A stretch of DNA of 64,000 nt from positions 558,001-622,000 of the forward strand of contig QVRM01002192.1 of NCBI GenBank assembly GCA_003439945.1. The letters run 5' to 3'. The notes under the pieces are model-generated. The model did not search any database, had not been told where the DNA came from, and saw only the letters and a list, made by a program, of their open reading frames with translations. This stretch comes from Dermanyssus gallinae. Its lineage: Eukaryota > Arthropoda > Arachnida > Mesostigmata > Dermanyssidae. Within the stretch, counting starts at the first letter, position 1. Each line of letters starts with the position of its first letter. A program made the translations under genes and the position numbers. Shown here one piece after another: positions 34,265-47,396 of the stretch.

Positions 34265-37200
34265 GGTTTGCACTTTATTGCTTGTTTTGTCAAAAAAGCA
34301 ATCTTGCCTGAAGCCGAGAAACGATCAATACTCATATATCAACGGATGGATGCACTCTATCTTTATATGCATATTTGGCCAATTATCATGCAAACAAACT
34401 ACCGATCAACTAAGTAGTTAAATGTTTACTATCAAATAATTAAAAAGTAAATATTTTTGGGAACGACATGTCTTCAATCCACGATTATAGGATACATTTT
34501 TAGCGCAATGTAGGTCAAGCCACAGTACGGAATTCGTGTTTCACCATGTTTATTTAATGTGCTGACATGTTCAGCTTAAATGGCTGCCACACCTAATCTA
34601 GGGTCGCTTTGCCTAACCCTTGATATATGATTGTGTGCTACTGTCCGTTCATATACTACAAACTGATTGTGGCGTTATCTTTGGCTATTTAATGGACGAT
34701 CTACGAATGTGCATGCACCTTGACTAAATCCACGCTTTCCGATACTGGATTTAAGCATATAGGATTTAAGCACAGTAGAAGAATGTAGTAACAAAACAAT
34801 GCTCAATCAGATCCGACAGAACTTACAAAGAAAAACGAATTTTATCCAAGGCGTATTCTACCCCACGCCAGTCTATCGTTCCCGATGGCCATTTCAGCTC
34901 GGCAAGTTCGCAATCCCATAAGAGGATCGGTTTGCCATTTATTGAGCATTGGACAAACGAAGCTGTGCCCTGATTTTATGGTGTTAGACATCAAAGTACT
35001 AAAACATTGCGTAGCGCAAAAAAGTGCGAAGGTTTATGGCAAGCTATCGAGTTGATGTGCGTGCTCGTTAGTGAGAGATTTAGTAGGCTTCACAATTTGG
35101 CGAACTTCACCGAGGGCGCGTGCGACCAGGCAAATTAAATTCCGGACTGTCGCCGGGATAACAATGCCGTGTGTGAAGGAATAGCTGTTGTTAAAAAACG
35201 CTAGCTCAGTTGAGAGATGTTCCTGCATAATGTATTCGGCCGCCTTGGTAAACCACGTTGAGTGAACAAGTGTGCAGTATACAGATGCACAAGCAGATCG
35301 AAAAGGAAGAAAGCAGTGGACTCGCAGAAGAGGTATGCAACTTGTCAAAGCAATGACTATAGAGCTTCATCATCTGTGCTGTGTTGACGCAGTATACTTT
35401 GCCTACATCTAAAGTCCAGCTCTACCCGCCATACGGTGAGAGCTATGTATACCTAAATTGAATTATTGAAATACTAAGATAAAATGGTGAGATAGCATGA
35501 GCAAATCCAAACGCCGAGTGTCAATGCTATTATCGTATGGAGGCTAAATTGATACGCTTTTTGTTAGACACGAAGTCGGTAGCACCGTTCTTGAATATGA
35601 GCGATGCGCGGGTTAGCCTATCTAGGTAACAGCCAAGCCGACGATGTGAGAAGGCGGCGCATTAAATGCGCACTGTTGAGGTATAGAAACAATGGGTGTT
35701 AGGGAATGCAGGCCAAAAGCAAGATATCGATTAGCGGAGTCCTTTGTAGTCTAGTTTTGTAAAGAAGATTGATTCTGGTATTGTGGGTTACACTTTTGTG
35801 ATGGCAAGTGCAAATCGATGTAGAAAAAGTGGTTTACGTATGGCAAATAATATAGAACTTGTTATGTCACATAAGAAAGTTCAAGTACATTTGCTGCCAC
35901 TGGGACAATTAGAGACATACGAGCATGCAGTACAAGTGCAGGAGACTACAATCCTAGCACAGCATAAACTAGAAAGACTCTAGCATAAGATAGGCAGATT
36001 GATAGGTAGAATAGAACAATTGGAGGATAACGGTGCCTCCTAGATCAATTCATATGATCAATACATGAGCTAACTGAATGTGGTTCCCAGTAAATCGGTG
36101 TTATAACTTACAATTTTTTAAAAACAAAATGTTTTTCAGTTGTCTTTTTCAGAAAAAAATATCTATGTTTTTTAACTCGTGCTGAGGCAAACGGGATATG
36201 TTCAAACATGAAACGAGTTGTTATTGAGAAAGTGCGGTTAGTGATAATCAACTCGATGCAATGCACGGTCATAGCGATAGACGCTCCTACTCATGAGCTT
36301 GAAGTAGTAACGTTGCAGAGCTAAACAAAGAGGCAGCGGCGTGCGATTTAACAACAGTAGGGCTGCCTTATTGGCAAATGAAACGTTGATGACTTTAATA
36401 ACGATCGGGTAACGGCATGTTTATTTTTCAGCAAGCGAGATAAAAATTGAAAACTGATATCAGACGCTGGTAACTCTACTAAGCGGTCACTCACGTATCG
36501 CCTTAGGCAAAACTATAGTGCAGATGATAACCGGTGATGACAACCGGCAAAACTATGCCCGGTGTGGATCAGTTAATCGAGAATGCTGTTTGTCAGTGCG
36601 TGTCAGTAGTTGTGCGCTAGATACGATATGATAGCGGTTTGTGTAATGCTACCTAGAACAGGAGATTAAACACTTCAGTATTCTATTCTAGCGTTTATGT
36701 GTACTAAATCTGCTAATTACTGGTCTAGCCGATTGTAGGCTGATCATTAGAGACAGACGTGTTTAAAAAGAAAAAAGTTGATGAAGATGCTGTGGAGACC
36801 AAAAGAACCACCATTGACAACAACAGAGCCAGAAAATGCCAGACATAAGGACTGTATCCGACTTAAACAGCACCGCTGAGCTGAAATGTAAAAAAAAATC
36901 ATTCGCTCCCCAGAAAATTGACATAAGAGCAAAGAGCACCCTTGTTAAAGTTAGATGAAATGCCGGCGGGGAATCCGGCAGTTTAGGTGCCTGAAGCATA
37001 TACTATTGCATTGAACAGGTGAGATGAACACTTCTAACGAGTTTGAGCTGAGTCGCCGTGACAAATACCATAAGAGGATATGAAGGTGCAGCTACTCCAT
37101 GCGTATTGCCGCAAATGCGTGTTATGTCATTCGTGTTTTCGGGTGAAGGTCATCTTGATCCCTGGAAGGTTTGACATTCGATTAGCTATCTGTCCGATTC

Positions 37201-37594
37201 GGGCTTTCCTAGAGAGGACAGTCTCACCTATGGTGAATTTTAGGAACACATTTTTTAGGAACACAATGCTCGTAGCGGGGCTTTTCGTATTCTTCACGCC
37301 AGGAGAGTTAGTCGCGTTAATCTTTTTTGAGAGACCCTATTTAGCAATACAATGTTAGGCTGTACGCACACGGAATATCAGTTCCACAGCCAACAGTCTA
37401 GTAATTCCACTACTCAATGCTTTTATTCAGCTCAGGAATAAAATTAATATTTTTGCGGTATATCTAACTGAACTATCTGAAAGTTAACACGTTCACTCAC
37501 ACAGGATTGTAATATAAATTGATTAATAAAATTCTAACGTAAAACACATATGTTTTGTTATATATAATTCGATCCATCGTGATGATCGATCAAA

Positions 37595-37619
37595 CATATA
37601 TATATATATATATATATAT
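37595..37619. repeat. (TA)n microsatellite
   Basis: About 12 TA units. Confidence 0.9.
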
Positions 37620-38045
37620 GCGACCAACGCAACATAAAGTTCATTGTGGCATGTGTGCGAAATCAACTTACCATATCCTGCAGATGGCTAAATCTACAGG
37701 GATTCTTACGGGATTTCCCGTATTTTATTCCCGCCAATGATCGCGGCTTTTGTGTGAAATTATGCAGATGTCCAGTTTTATCAATATTTGTGTCATGTGC
37801 ATATAATTATATGCCAATATAATCATCATTATGTGTAACCTTGAAATGCAAACTCATTGCGAAATAAACAATAGTCAAAAATCGTTTCCTCTAAAAAATA
37901 ATTGACTGTATGCTGTACGAAAGCTACACATATGGAAACGTCAAATTTATTTACAATCGTCATAAACGCGCATCACACCTGGCTAAAAGTCTGAAGCTGA
38001 GTTGAAAATATGACCTTTAGATTTTGATGAAAATTGTTTGCAGGT

Positions 38046-38135
38046 GCTAAGTCGGTTGCGTCGTGGTCTAGGGGACTGGTCGCTAGTCATAATTGTCATC
38101 TACCGGGGCGTCGCCGGTTCGATGTAAATCGAATT
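38046..38135 (+). mobile_element. tRNA-derived SINE, family 1 (head only)
   Basis: GCGTCGTGGTCTAGGGGACT (A-box region) and CATCTACCGGGGCGTCGCCG followed by GTTCGATGTAAATC (B box). The downstream body diverges from the 27.6 kb copy. Confidence 0.6.
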
Positions 38136-38373
38136 TTCATCTTCGTTTTCAACATTTCGAGTGTTAAGTTGGATGAATATGGACGGCAGATTTGAAAAAT
38201 AAATTTTTTTTCGTCCAAATTCGCGTCACAGTAATTTCCTTGTAGGCAGGAGCACTGCGGCTTTTGAGTCAAATCACACCGGCTGTTTATCGAACAGAAG
38301 TAATTCTGTCGGGATTCAATTGTTGCACTTTTACCGTTGATAACTTCATCCCTACGGATAAAAATAAACATAC

Positions 38374-38374
<1 letters not shown>

Positions 38375-38406
<32 letters not shown>

Positions 38407-38412
38407 ATATAT
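38375..38412. repeat. (TA)n microsatellite
   Basis: About 15 TA units plus a short tail, directly before the 5' end of a LINE J copy. Confidence 0.9.
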
Positions 38413-40258
38413 CGGTCTTCGAGGCTTTTCGGGACATTCTTTTCAACCTCTATGAATCCTCTTTTTCGTTGCGTACCAAAACTCGCAGACACTGCGTGCT
38501 AAACAGATCATTTTAATTTGTTTTCTGAACTGCGGCGGCTCCGCCGACACGCTAACAAAATGTATAGGAGGCATAAAAGGGTTAATTCCCCCAAGAGAAA
38601 ACTGATATATCTAGCCAGCCGCAGGCGGTATCAACGTGGCTTACGTGCCGCTAGAACTGCCTTTTATCGAACACAATTCGAAACGTTGCGTAGTGACACA
38701 AGGAATCTCAGGAATTTCATCTATAAAACATGTGTTAGACATAACCACATGTTTTATTGATGAAATACGTTCATCCGAAATACTGATCCACAAGAAATTG
38801 CAGATGAGCTCAATCAACACTTCGCAACCATTAGCCTGCCCACCGTTGCGCCTCTCTGCTTAGAAGGTGACTTACCACCCATTCTTACAGACCTATAAAC
38901 AAGAGCAATTTGTTCAGATTCTGTTCAGAACAAAAACTGCGCATCTGTCTTTCTCCTCAGGTACATTTCCCACATGTCTCAAAGCCTCGTTTGTGATTCC
39001 CCTTTACAAAGGAAAGGGCGATAAAACACTACCCGCCAGCTACCATCTCATAAGTCTGGTAGACTTTATGTCCAAAATATTAGTAGAACTGGCTCTGACA
39101 AGGTTTGAATCCATAAACTGTTTGCCGTCACATCAGTTTAGTTTCCGCCTTGGTCGATCTACGGAGTTGGCCCTCGTCCACTTATGGCAGTCTGTTGTGG
39201 ATGCAGTAGAATCGACTAAAATTTGTCCCGGAGTCTTTCTAGACGTTACCGCGGCCTTCAGTTGTCTTAATCACTTATATTCTTACAAATGCTTCAGGCG
39301 TTGCAGTGTTCAATGAATGCTGTTGGCTGATTCCGCTCGTACCTAACCTCAAAAACGCAGGATGTGAGAGTTGGGTCGGTCGAGTCCTCCTGGAGATCCG
39401 TAGACATTGGTATTGCCCAGGGTTCTATTCCCGGACTTTTATTATTCTTAATTCGTATTAACTTAATTTCCCTCAATATCCAGAAGGTAAACTTAGGTAA
39501 GCCGATCGCTTTTGCTAATTATACGACGTTGCTTTTTGGCTCAATGTTTCCGAAATCTGTTTGGATTGCCTCATCTCCTATCATTAGTGGAAACAGTAAT
39601 TCAATTTCACTCAATCTTTAATCAATTTGGTCTTGTCGTTAATTCCAGCAAGACGAACGTTAGTGCATTCCGAGCTCCCCAGCTAAAGATGCATCTCGAC
39701 AGGAAATTCTTTCTAGCGGGGAGAGAATTGGTCTTCTCAGATACGACAAAATGTCTCAGCCTTATACTGCACGAGTGCATAAGCTGGTGGGCGCATTTAG
39801 AGTACATCAAGCCCAAATGCTACGCCATCATTTCAGCCCTCGTTTGCATGCGGTCTATTAAAGTTCCCGTGGGTGGCCTTCTCTTGGTCTACAAAACCTC
39901 GTTCCTGCCAGTTCTCCTTTATGGCATTCTCATGTGGGGGAGTGGGTATGATGTTGTTCTCCGTCGGGCTCGAATAATGCAAAACGATGCTCTAAAAGCC
40001 ATATTTAGCAGGCGCGAGTCTCCGTCATTGTTCCCTGCATTGTTTTACACGGGTGGTCTACAAATGGCTACTCACCAACACATTTCGTCATGGTTGAGGC
40101 ACACATTCTATTTGTGTTGTGTTTATTATTTGTGATACGTCTTGACTGACTTAACTTATTTTATGGCTGTTTATGACAGACAGCATATAATTTTTGATTT
40201 TATTGTTTTATTATTATCTATATATTTTTAATGAGAACTAAAGCATTTTATGATTATT
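38413..40258 (+). pseudogene. LINE family J, longer but dead copy
   Basis: Plus-strand pieces in order: a basic linker (RRLRRHANKMYRRHKRVNSP near 38525-38590), SGTFPTCLKASFVIPLYKGK (about 38957-39016), SYHLISLVDFMSKILVELAL, and HQFSFRLGRSTELALVHLW. FLDVTAAFSCLNH, IAQGSIPGLLLFLIRINLIS, and then FANYTTLLF follow. The intact J copy reads FADDTTLL at that point, so both aspartates of the catalytic box are lost (FANY). After SRRESPS the sequence jumps to a segment matching the J C-terminus, which removes about 100 residues. The 3' end around AATGAGAACTAAAGCATT matches the 30 kb copy. It meets K copy 2 tail to tail at about 40260. Confidence 0.8.
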
Positions 40259-40261
40259 ATG

Positions 40262-41640
40262 GTTTATTAACACCCAGGTTGGGTAAAATTATAAGCATAT
40301 ACATCAGACAGAACTAGTGCTTCCTTCACGTCATTAAGTCTTCTCTCATCTTGCTAGTTCAGCTATTGACTGAACTGCTGGACATGCTGCAGCGTGGTAT
40401 CTATCGCACTGGGCAGAGCACCTCGTGCACCTGCAACACTCCTAATGAATGTGGAATTCTTCTGTGCTGCATAACACGTGATTAAACCCGTGGGCTGCAA
40501 ACGCCGTAGTTAAATGTCTGCTCTTGTATCCGGCTGCTCGCCAGGCCGTGCTTGTCATCGCTACCGTTTTATATATTCCTAAATCGATTTCCTGTAATTT
40601 TTCCATCCACTTCAAAGTATAGGCCTCAAACGCTCTCGTCCTAGGTAAACCCCATCGAAGTTGTAACTGTGTCAATAAAGACCCCCCCCCTCTAAGATAT
40701 GAACTATTCTGTTTCTACAAGAATTGGCTAACCCCAAAACCTGTTTCATAAAGAAAAATCTGGCTCTATCTAGCAACTGCAGATCTGCTTCTCCCAGTTT
40801 TCCCCATATAAGTGATATACCGAATGTTGCTATTGGTTCTATTTTAATTTTAAAAAGGGCGGACGCGGCATGTATTGACAACATTTGCGGGTTCTTGATT
40901 GCTGCTGCTGCTCGAATTGCTCCCACTCTGCTTTCTATAGTTATAGTGACTCCCAGATAAGTAAATTTATTTACGAAATGTACCTCATTGCCCCTGGCTC
41001 GAAGAACGTCGTCTTTTGCTAATCGACCCCCTCGTCGAAACTTAACTGCTACTGTCTTTTGCCAGTTTATGCTGAGCCCCATCTCGTCCATATAATCAAT
41101 TATTCGTTCCAGTCCCTGTTTTATCCTAAATAGAGTCCTACCATAGATTGCAATGTCATCTACGTACATTAAAGTACTTGCCCACTTTCGAGTCCATGCC
41201 TGTCTCACCCGGTTAGGTAGCCCTCCCAATAGTACCGAAAAAAGCAACGGACTAAGTCCGTCACCTTGAGCCACGCCTGTAGTTTGCTTTACTCTTCCCA
41301 CAATCCTTATACCGTTGTCAATGCATACTATCCTCTCCCTAAGGATGGCCCCTAAAATGTTTAACAGCTGGTTCGAAACTCTTTCCAAGGCCAACTTCTC
41401 CATAATTATGTTTCTCGGCGCTAGGTCAAAGGCGGCCTTAAGATCGATAAATACCGCATATAACGGTCTTCTTGGCTCGCCTAGAGTTGCCCAAATCTCT
41501 TCTAACAATTGGCGCAGGGCCGTATGGGTCGACTTTGATCTTCTAAACCCATGTTGTTCTTCTGGTACTGCGTTTCTGGCTTCTAGGAAGTACCCAAATC
41601 TATCTGATAGAGCATTGTATTATGCAGTTCCTATAATTAA
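40262..41640 (-). pseudogene. LINE family K-related copy (RT, YVDD) ending in a zinc knuckle
   Basis: The minus strand from about 41600 reads RFGYFLEARNAVPEEQHGFR, then LYAVFIDLKAAFDLAPR, GVAQGDGLSPLLFSVLLGGL and the catalytic TLMYVDDIAIYG. VKFRRGGRLAKDDVL follows, then an IRAAAAIKNP thumb segment. A run of nine C at 40682-40690 separates the frame from its continuation (QLRWGLPRTRAFEAYTLKW to HGFNHVLCSTEEFH). A knuckle CTRCSAQCDRYHAAAC lies near 40440-40390. It is the same clade as the 18.4 kb copy but clearly a different subfamily. The 5' part is missing. Confidence 0.8.
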
Positions 41641-41801
41641 CCATGTTTTGATCTTGAATACAAAACTACTTGTTGTAATCACAATAATAGCGCTATGTTA
41701 AAAGTCACTAAATCTTTCGAGATAGCTGAATCTAGACTATTCGAACGACATTTAAAATAATTTTAAAACCCTGCCCGAATACTAAGTGTATAATTCAATT
41801 A

Positions 41802-41845
41802 TTAATTTAAACTGAAACGTTAATTAACGTTACAGTTTAAATTAA
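41802..41845. repeat. 44-bp near-perfect palindrome
   Basis: Two 22-bp halves (TTAATTTAAACTG...CGTTAA and complement) with one mismatched pair and no loop. Lies in AT-rich, otherwise featureless DNA. Confidence 0.85.
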
Positions 41846-43130
41846 CAATTTATTAAAGTGTTTTACATTTATGTCTCTGGTGAAGGCCGCAATGCAATTT
41901 GGTAATGTACTTAATCTAATTAATAAGTTGCTATGGAATACAATTCTAATCCTCGCGCATTGCGTTTATGAGCTCTCTAAGCATTTTTGGAATGAGAGCA
42001 TGCTGGCCACCTTATTAGGCTAATTCCACCCTCTGCAATCTACCTCTGAACAAGTGGAATGGTGTCATAAAAATCAACACTGTTAATGGCAATAAAGTTA
42101 TCCCTAACAGCCCTTGTATGAAGCACGATATGGGGCAATTCTCACATTTTCTTATAATGCCTCTTCATGCTATGCACTGTCTAAATCGGACTGCATTCTT
42201 AGTCGAACGGGGGTTTATGTATACGGGCTCTAAAAAGGGCTGGGAGTTTATTTACGGCTTCGCGTATACGTATCAGAGTGAAGGGAGCATTTGAGGTGCT
42301 TTATTTGGTTCTGAATATTAAGTTTAGGAGGATTCCTGGAGCGTTTTTGTTGCTATTTTTTTATAATGAGGTTAAGCGTAACTTTGCAGTGTTTTGATCT
42401 ACAAAGATGTTCAACAGAGAGCTAATAAGAAAAACGCCTGGTGCATGCGCTGTTGCTAAGACCAGGTCAACGGTACTTTTCCTGTTCGAGCAAATGTATG
42501 TTGTCAGTGACTAGTAAATTTTTAGAGTAACATCTTTCATTCTTTCACGGAAAGCTACGGGCGTATCGGTATAGTTGAAAAACAGCAGATGAACTCTGCT
42601 TTGTTTATAAACGTGTTTATAAACGTCGAAACACATTAAGAAGCTATTCCTAATATTCTGTTTTGATGAGGTAGGTTGCGTAAGAGATAAATCAATGTCT
42701 CGCTATTTCAGCAATTATTCGCCGGTTAGAATAAACAGACCAGCAAAGCTTTCTTCCTCCCCGCTATCACGTTTCAGAAGGCTGCTGCTGTAATACTACT
42801 ACCCTAACAATCAAATCAATCACCTATTCCGCGTTATATGCCAGCATGTTACTCACCTTACATCTCGGGAGACTTCGACCCGCACCAGTGGTTGTATCCA
42901 CTGCTTCGAATGTTCGAAATGGGCCTCTCAGCGTGCGGGTCTACCTAGAGCTAGGGATTTTTTTATTGTTTATGCTTATGCAGTTCCCGATCGGTTGCCG
43001 GGATTGGGACATGGCTGGTTTTTAGTCTACTACCGGCCCACACTTGCAGACGAGTTCCCTGTGGTGGTGTCCGCGTGTGCGTACCGCATTCTTAAGTTAG
43101 GCCTTAAAAGCGACATTGCGAGGTTGAAAA

Positions 43131-43157
43131 GGTATTATTGCGAAGGGCAATAATACC
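43131..43157. repeat. Perfect 11-bp hairpin
   Basis: GGTATTATTGC (43131-43141) and GCAATAATACC (43147-43157) around a 5-nt loop. Confidence 0.75.
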
Positions 43158-43457
43158 CGCGGATGATTCCCGTGCAGGGAGGTCTGCTGGTACTCTCATC
43201 TTATTTTGTTTAGTAAGCCAAAGCAGCAGACATCCCATCCGGTACCCCTGGTTGACCACCAGAGCGTAGACCGGTTAGCCCGGAATCGGTGGCCAATCAT
43301 CTATTCGTAAAATGATTTGTCTTAACAGTCCTTGAGTGGACCACGACCATATGACTATACGAATTCGTTGCCACATAATCTATATCATATGCCTTCCGTC
43401 CCATAGTCAACGGACCTATGAAACATTTCTATAAAAAGTTAATACAGCTTTCTGTTT

Positions 43458-43487
43458 GTGAGGATGGTGCCGCGGTACCATCCTCAC
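43458..43487. repeat. 30-bp near-perfect palindrome
   Basis: GTGAGGATGGT and ACCATCCTCAC flank a self-complementary CCGCGG with one mismatched pair. Confidence 0.8.
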
Positions 43488-45090
43488 TCGTACCATTATT
43501 CGCTCGCACTACGCGGTGATATCTTTTATATCTTTACGAGGATTACGATTCCAAGACCCCATTTTGGGCAACTGCTTTCTCAGGTAATTCATAGTAAATA
43601 TTGGATAGATTTATGACAGAAGTCTCTTAAAAGTATAAAACCATGCTTGGTTAAACTTTTTCTCCATGTAAGCTTACAATTAACTTTGGTTCTTCTACCC
43701 TTCATTCTTCTATCCCTCTTTGATATTGCAATCCAGACATTCGCCAACAATAAAGCGGGTAGGTCGACGGCCGCAGACTAACTTAACGCCTATGATGGCA
43801 TATTTTCGAGGGATACATGCAGTTGTGTTTTACGTATTCCCGCTAACGTTTTTACGCGTTAGGATGCAAATAGATCTAAATATATATGCTGCGCGCATTT
43901 ATAGCCCCTTTTACTAAAGCATTTTGAACAACTTTTTTTTTACACCTTAAACATGCTGAGCTGTTTTTTTTGTGGCGCTCCTTTATGGGAGTGCGGTGCA
44001 GGAGCTGATGATCACCAGTACTTTGTCCAGTCAAATATATTCGCGTGAGTCTTTTATAACCAGGCACGTAAAATGCGTGTTAACTAAAACCAACTAAAAT
44101 CAATAAAGTTTCGGAAACCTGCATAATACCAGAAAATACAAATTCATAAGTAAGAAAGAGTAATTGGATCCAGATCGCGAACATTGGTTACGGAGACAAG
44201 TGTGTCAGCATTGATTGTAAAATAATAGTTTCAAATTGCCATCAGCGCTTTACGGCTAGTACGCCCAATCGTCATATTGAAAGCAATGCCGCCGCATATA
44301 TTAATATATGAAGTATGCAGTGAAGGAACCTCCGTAGCTACACTTATTAATCAAGTAATCGGGAGTATTACGCGTTTTATGTCGTATCTAAGTGTATAAA
44401 TATTTCTGAAAAAGCGACAACAGTGACAAATGTGTTATACGGAACACTTACACATTCGCACAACCAGTACATTGCGTTATAAGGTAACGCAATATATACA
44501 ACACAGACGACGTTCGATTTTGTAACCTTCTAGAGTCCTTGGCAAAATCACCTTGGTAAATTGGAAACTGGAAAAAGGAGATGTAAAAACTGCAGTTACA
44601 CAGCAAGCCTCTAACGATGTATTTGCGACAGTCAGTGAGCAAGTTACTGTGGCATTACGGGGTAAACATGAAAGTTCATTCTTGCCATCTTCACTTTTGC
44701 CATATAGCGCGATCTTGTCTATGCGGCAGACATATTTACATACATCCGAAAGAATACATGTACGTCCCAGGCGCTGGATGCTTTACCCGTTAGTTTTACC
44801 CAGTAACATCGGGAGGTTTTAACGTTTTAACGAGATCACTCCATATCTGCAAATATTTACACTACGCACACGGCACGTATTTACACTATGTGGAAAGGTC
44901 GAGTTAGTGATAAAGCTCAACTTTAAAAATGACTTTAATTCTGTGCAACGCAGCTTTGTGTTTCAGGATATAGACCTCAGCTGTATTGTCTCGCATATCA
45001 GGTTTATAATAAGGCTTGTTTTTTTTTCGGGACAAAAGTGATAGCATTACCAAATTGTTCTCAACAAACAATACTGTTTTATATTGCTCA

Positions 45091-45210
45091 GATTTAAATG
45101 AACTAAAAAACGCTACGTTTTCTGGCCCAGATTTAAATGAACTAAAAAACGCAGATTTGGATGAACTAAAAAATGATTTCTTGCTCAGATTTAAATAAAC
45201 TAAAAAAACG
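45091..45210 (+). repeat. Minisatellite of GATTTAAATGAACTAAAAAA units
   Basis: Units start at 45091, 45130, 45154 and 45188. In one frame they read DLNELKN-like repeats, ended by a stop in the last unit. Spacing is irregular (39, 24 and 34 bp), so the unit is shared but the spacers are not. Confidence 0.75.
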
Positions 45211-46531
45211 CTAAGCTTTTCAGTATTGGGAGACATCCAGCGAGTTAAGCGCGTTAAGGCAAAAAGTGATCTGGTGCTAAATGGTCATAAGTGTAAGGCT
45301 TAAGTTGTGTGGAAGGAATCCATCAGCAGCAACATACGTTAGAACTCCTCCACTCTTTCACAGAAGTCAGCATTTGCAATAAAGATGACTTAACACTACT
45401 GGGCTCACCAATATCTCAAAAATGTCTAAAGCAAGGCGCACAAGGGAAAACGAGGATGTTTATTGATACATTTGAGAAAACACAATCCCCTGAGGAATGC
45501 CATTTGGCACCGAGAGTTCTCTTTGTCCCTCGGACAACATAACTATATAAAGTTATTGACTTTTTGGACGGCGTTTTTTTTTTATTTAAACATCCTAGAG
45601 TGTACTTTACAAACGGTTGTTTAGAAGAACATGAGACAAGTTTATCCGGTCGCAAAATTGGTGGGCTAGGAATAGGACGGCCATTTAAACTAGCATTATC
45701 ATACTCTCGAGCCTCGCAGTTTGCCTTTGATTTCTCTCTTGAGGTTTATCCTTTCCACAACATATCACGCACGTTTGGCCGTCGTGCAGAGCCGAGAGGA
45801 CTTTAAAAAGGCCAAGTCAATTACGTGGCTCCGTTGACTGAAAATCATAGACTTTTTGCTATTAAGGTCATGGGCAAAACCTGCGAGTAAATCATCTGGT
45901 CGGTTATTTCAGGTGAGGACCGAGCGTGCTTGTCGGCAACCAAGCGTAGATTCAGTTACTGAGAGTTATTGGCTTTTGTCAAACTCTGATATTGTTGATC
46001 ACGCTTTTATATTCGTGTTGGTCTTTGCTTAAACCAGAACCTGTATCAAGAATATGATTGCATCCTATGTGGTGCTCGAGCTGCATGCAAGGTTTGCATG
46101 AGGCTTGTAAAAAAATGCAACTTGCAACAAAAATCCCGGGAGCACAAGCGGTTAAAACACACTATAGCAAAGGTTTTCCCACGGACGGATTTTTCGACCA
46201 AACTACTGAATCTACTACTGTAGAACTCACCCGCCTAGCTATACCAGGCGGAAAACGATTTAATGTAATAACCCTTATACCAAATAAAAACGGAGGAACT
46301 GTTGCTTGGCTTGCGACCACACTGTTTTTACTTTGCAGGTCAAGGTTTTTGTTCACATCACGCAAAGCTGGTTGTGTCTTAAACAAGGCCAATTGAATAA
46401 CGTAACTATACTACTTTAGGAAGGATTTAAATTTTATGTAGACTTTTTTTTTAACTCATAATGGGGTGTAAACACTTATCCGCCAGTGAATGTAACGACA
46501 AGCTACATCAGCCCTAGTTCCGATAATCAGA

Positions 46532-46546
46532 CTATATATATATATC
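46532..46546. repeat. Short (TA)n run at the 5' junction of a LINE Q copy
   Basis: About 7 TA units immediately before the Q coding similarity. Confidence 0.8.
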
Positions 46547-46547
46547 C

Positions 46548-47396
46548 TTAATGAAGCTGCCGAAGACACGACCAGAGCTCGCCTAAACGTCGTGTCCGCT
46601 AAGGATTCAGGCGACTGGTTACACGCGCTTCCCAGTGCACCCATAGGTACCCTTCTTGATGACGAGACGATTCGCATAGCAGTAGGCCTACGACTAGGGA
46701 CAGACCTAGTTGGCCCGCATCGGTGTCAATGTGGTCACCCCGGCGACAAACTGGGACATCACGGCTTATCGTGTACCATCAGCGCAGGCCGACGCTCTAG
46801 ACATGTCGCTATCAATGAGACCTTCAGCAGAGCCCTTAGGTCATGCGGTCGTCCGTGCATCCTTGAACCCACGGGCCTCTGTGCGGAGGACGGCAGGCGT
46901 CCAGATGGGATGACACTTACACCATTCGAGCGAGGCAAAATGCTGGTTTGGGATGCAACCGTTACCGACTCCCTAGAACCTTCTATGGTCGATGGCGGCG
47001 CATCCGAAGCTGGTTATGCAGCCCACCTTGCGGAGCACCAACAAGCTAAGAAAATACTCATCAATTGGGTATCCTCACGAATTCTGGCCTCTCGCGTTTG
47101 AGACCTTGGGTGCTCCTGGTGTTCGTACCAGACAGCTAATTCGCAAAGTCGGCACTATGTTAAATATGTCAACCGGTGATAGCAGATCGTCGTCCTTTTT
47201 TAAACAACGTCTGGATCTTGACATATAACGTGGAAACACAGCCTCCGTTCGTGGCACTCTTCTGAAGTGGTCTCGGCCTAGCCTAGACAAAGCGGACACG
47301 TGATTGTCACAATACACACCCGCTAGGCCCATTGGCATAGCTAATCTTCCGTAACATGTGCCCCACATGCATATTGTAATATACGAAAAATAAACA

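Larger units (their letters stand above)
33561..38045. other. Large unassigned region
   Basis: No gene, RNA or transposon family is identified. On the minus strand near 34264-33980, two overlapping frames (KFSNTQLNQLRTLIQEEFIK, then MAAVKELLARELEVRGSLKP after a shift) have a protein-like look, but I recognise no family. A TA tract lies at 37595-37619. Confidence 0.4.
41846..46530. other. Large unassigned region
   Basis: No gene or transposon family could be assigned. Notable items are a 30-bp palindrome at 43458-43487, a hairpin at 43131-43157 and a four-unit minisatellite at 45091-45210. A moderately GC-richer stretch (42.9-43.5 kb) contains no frame that I recognise. Confidence 0.4.

Noticed and set aside
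45091..45210. CRISPR-like array
   Set aside because: Only four AT-rich units, irregular spacing, eukaryotic context and no cas genes.
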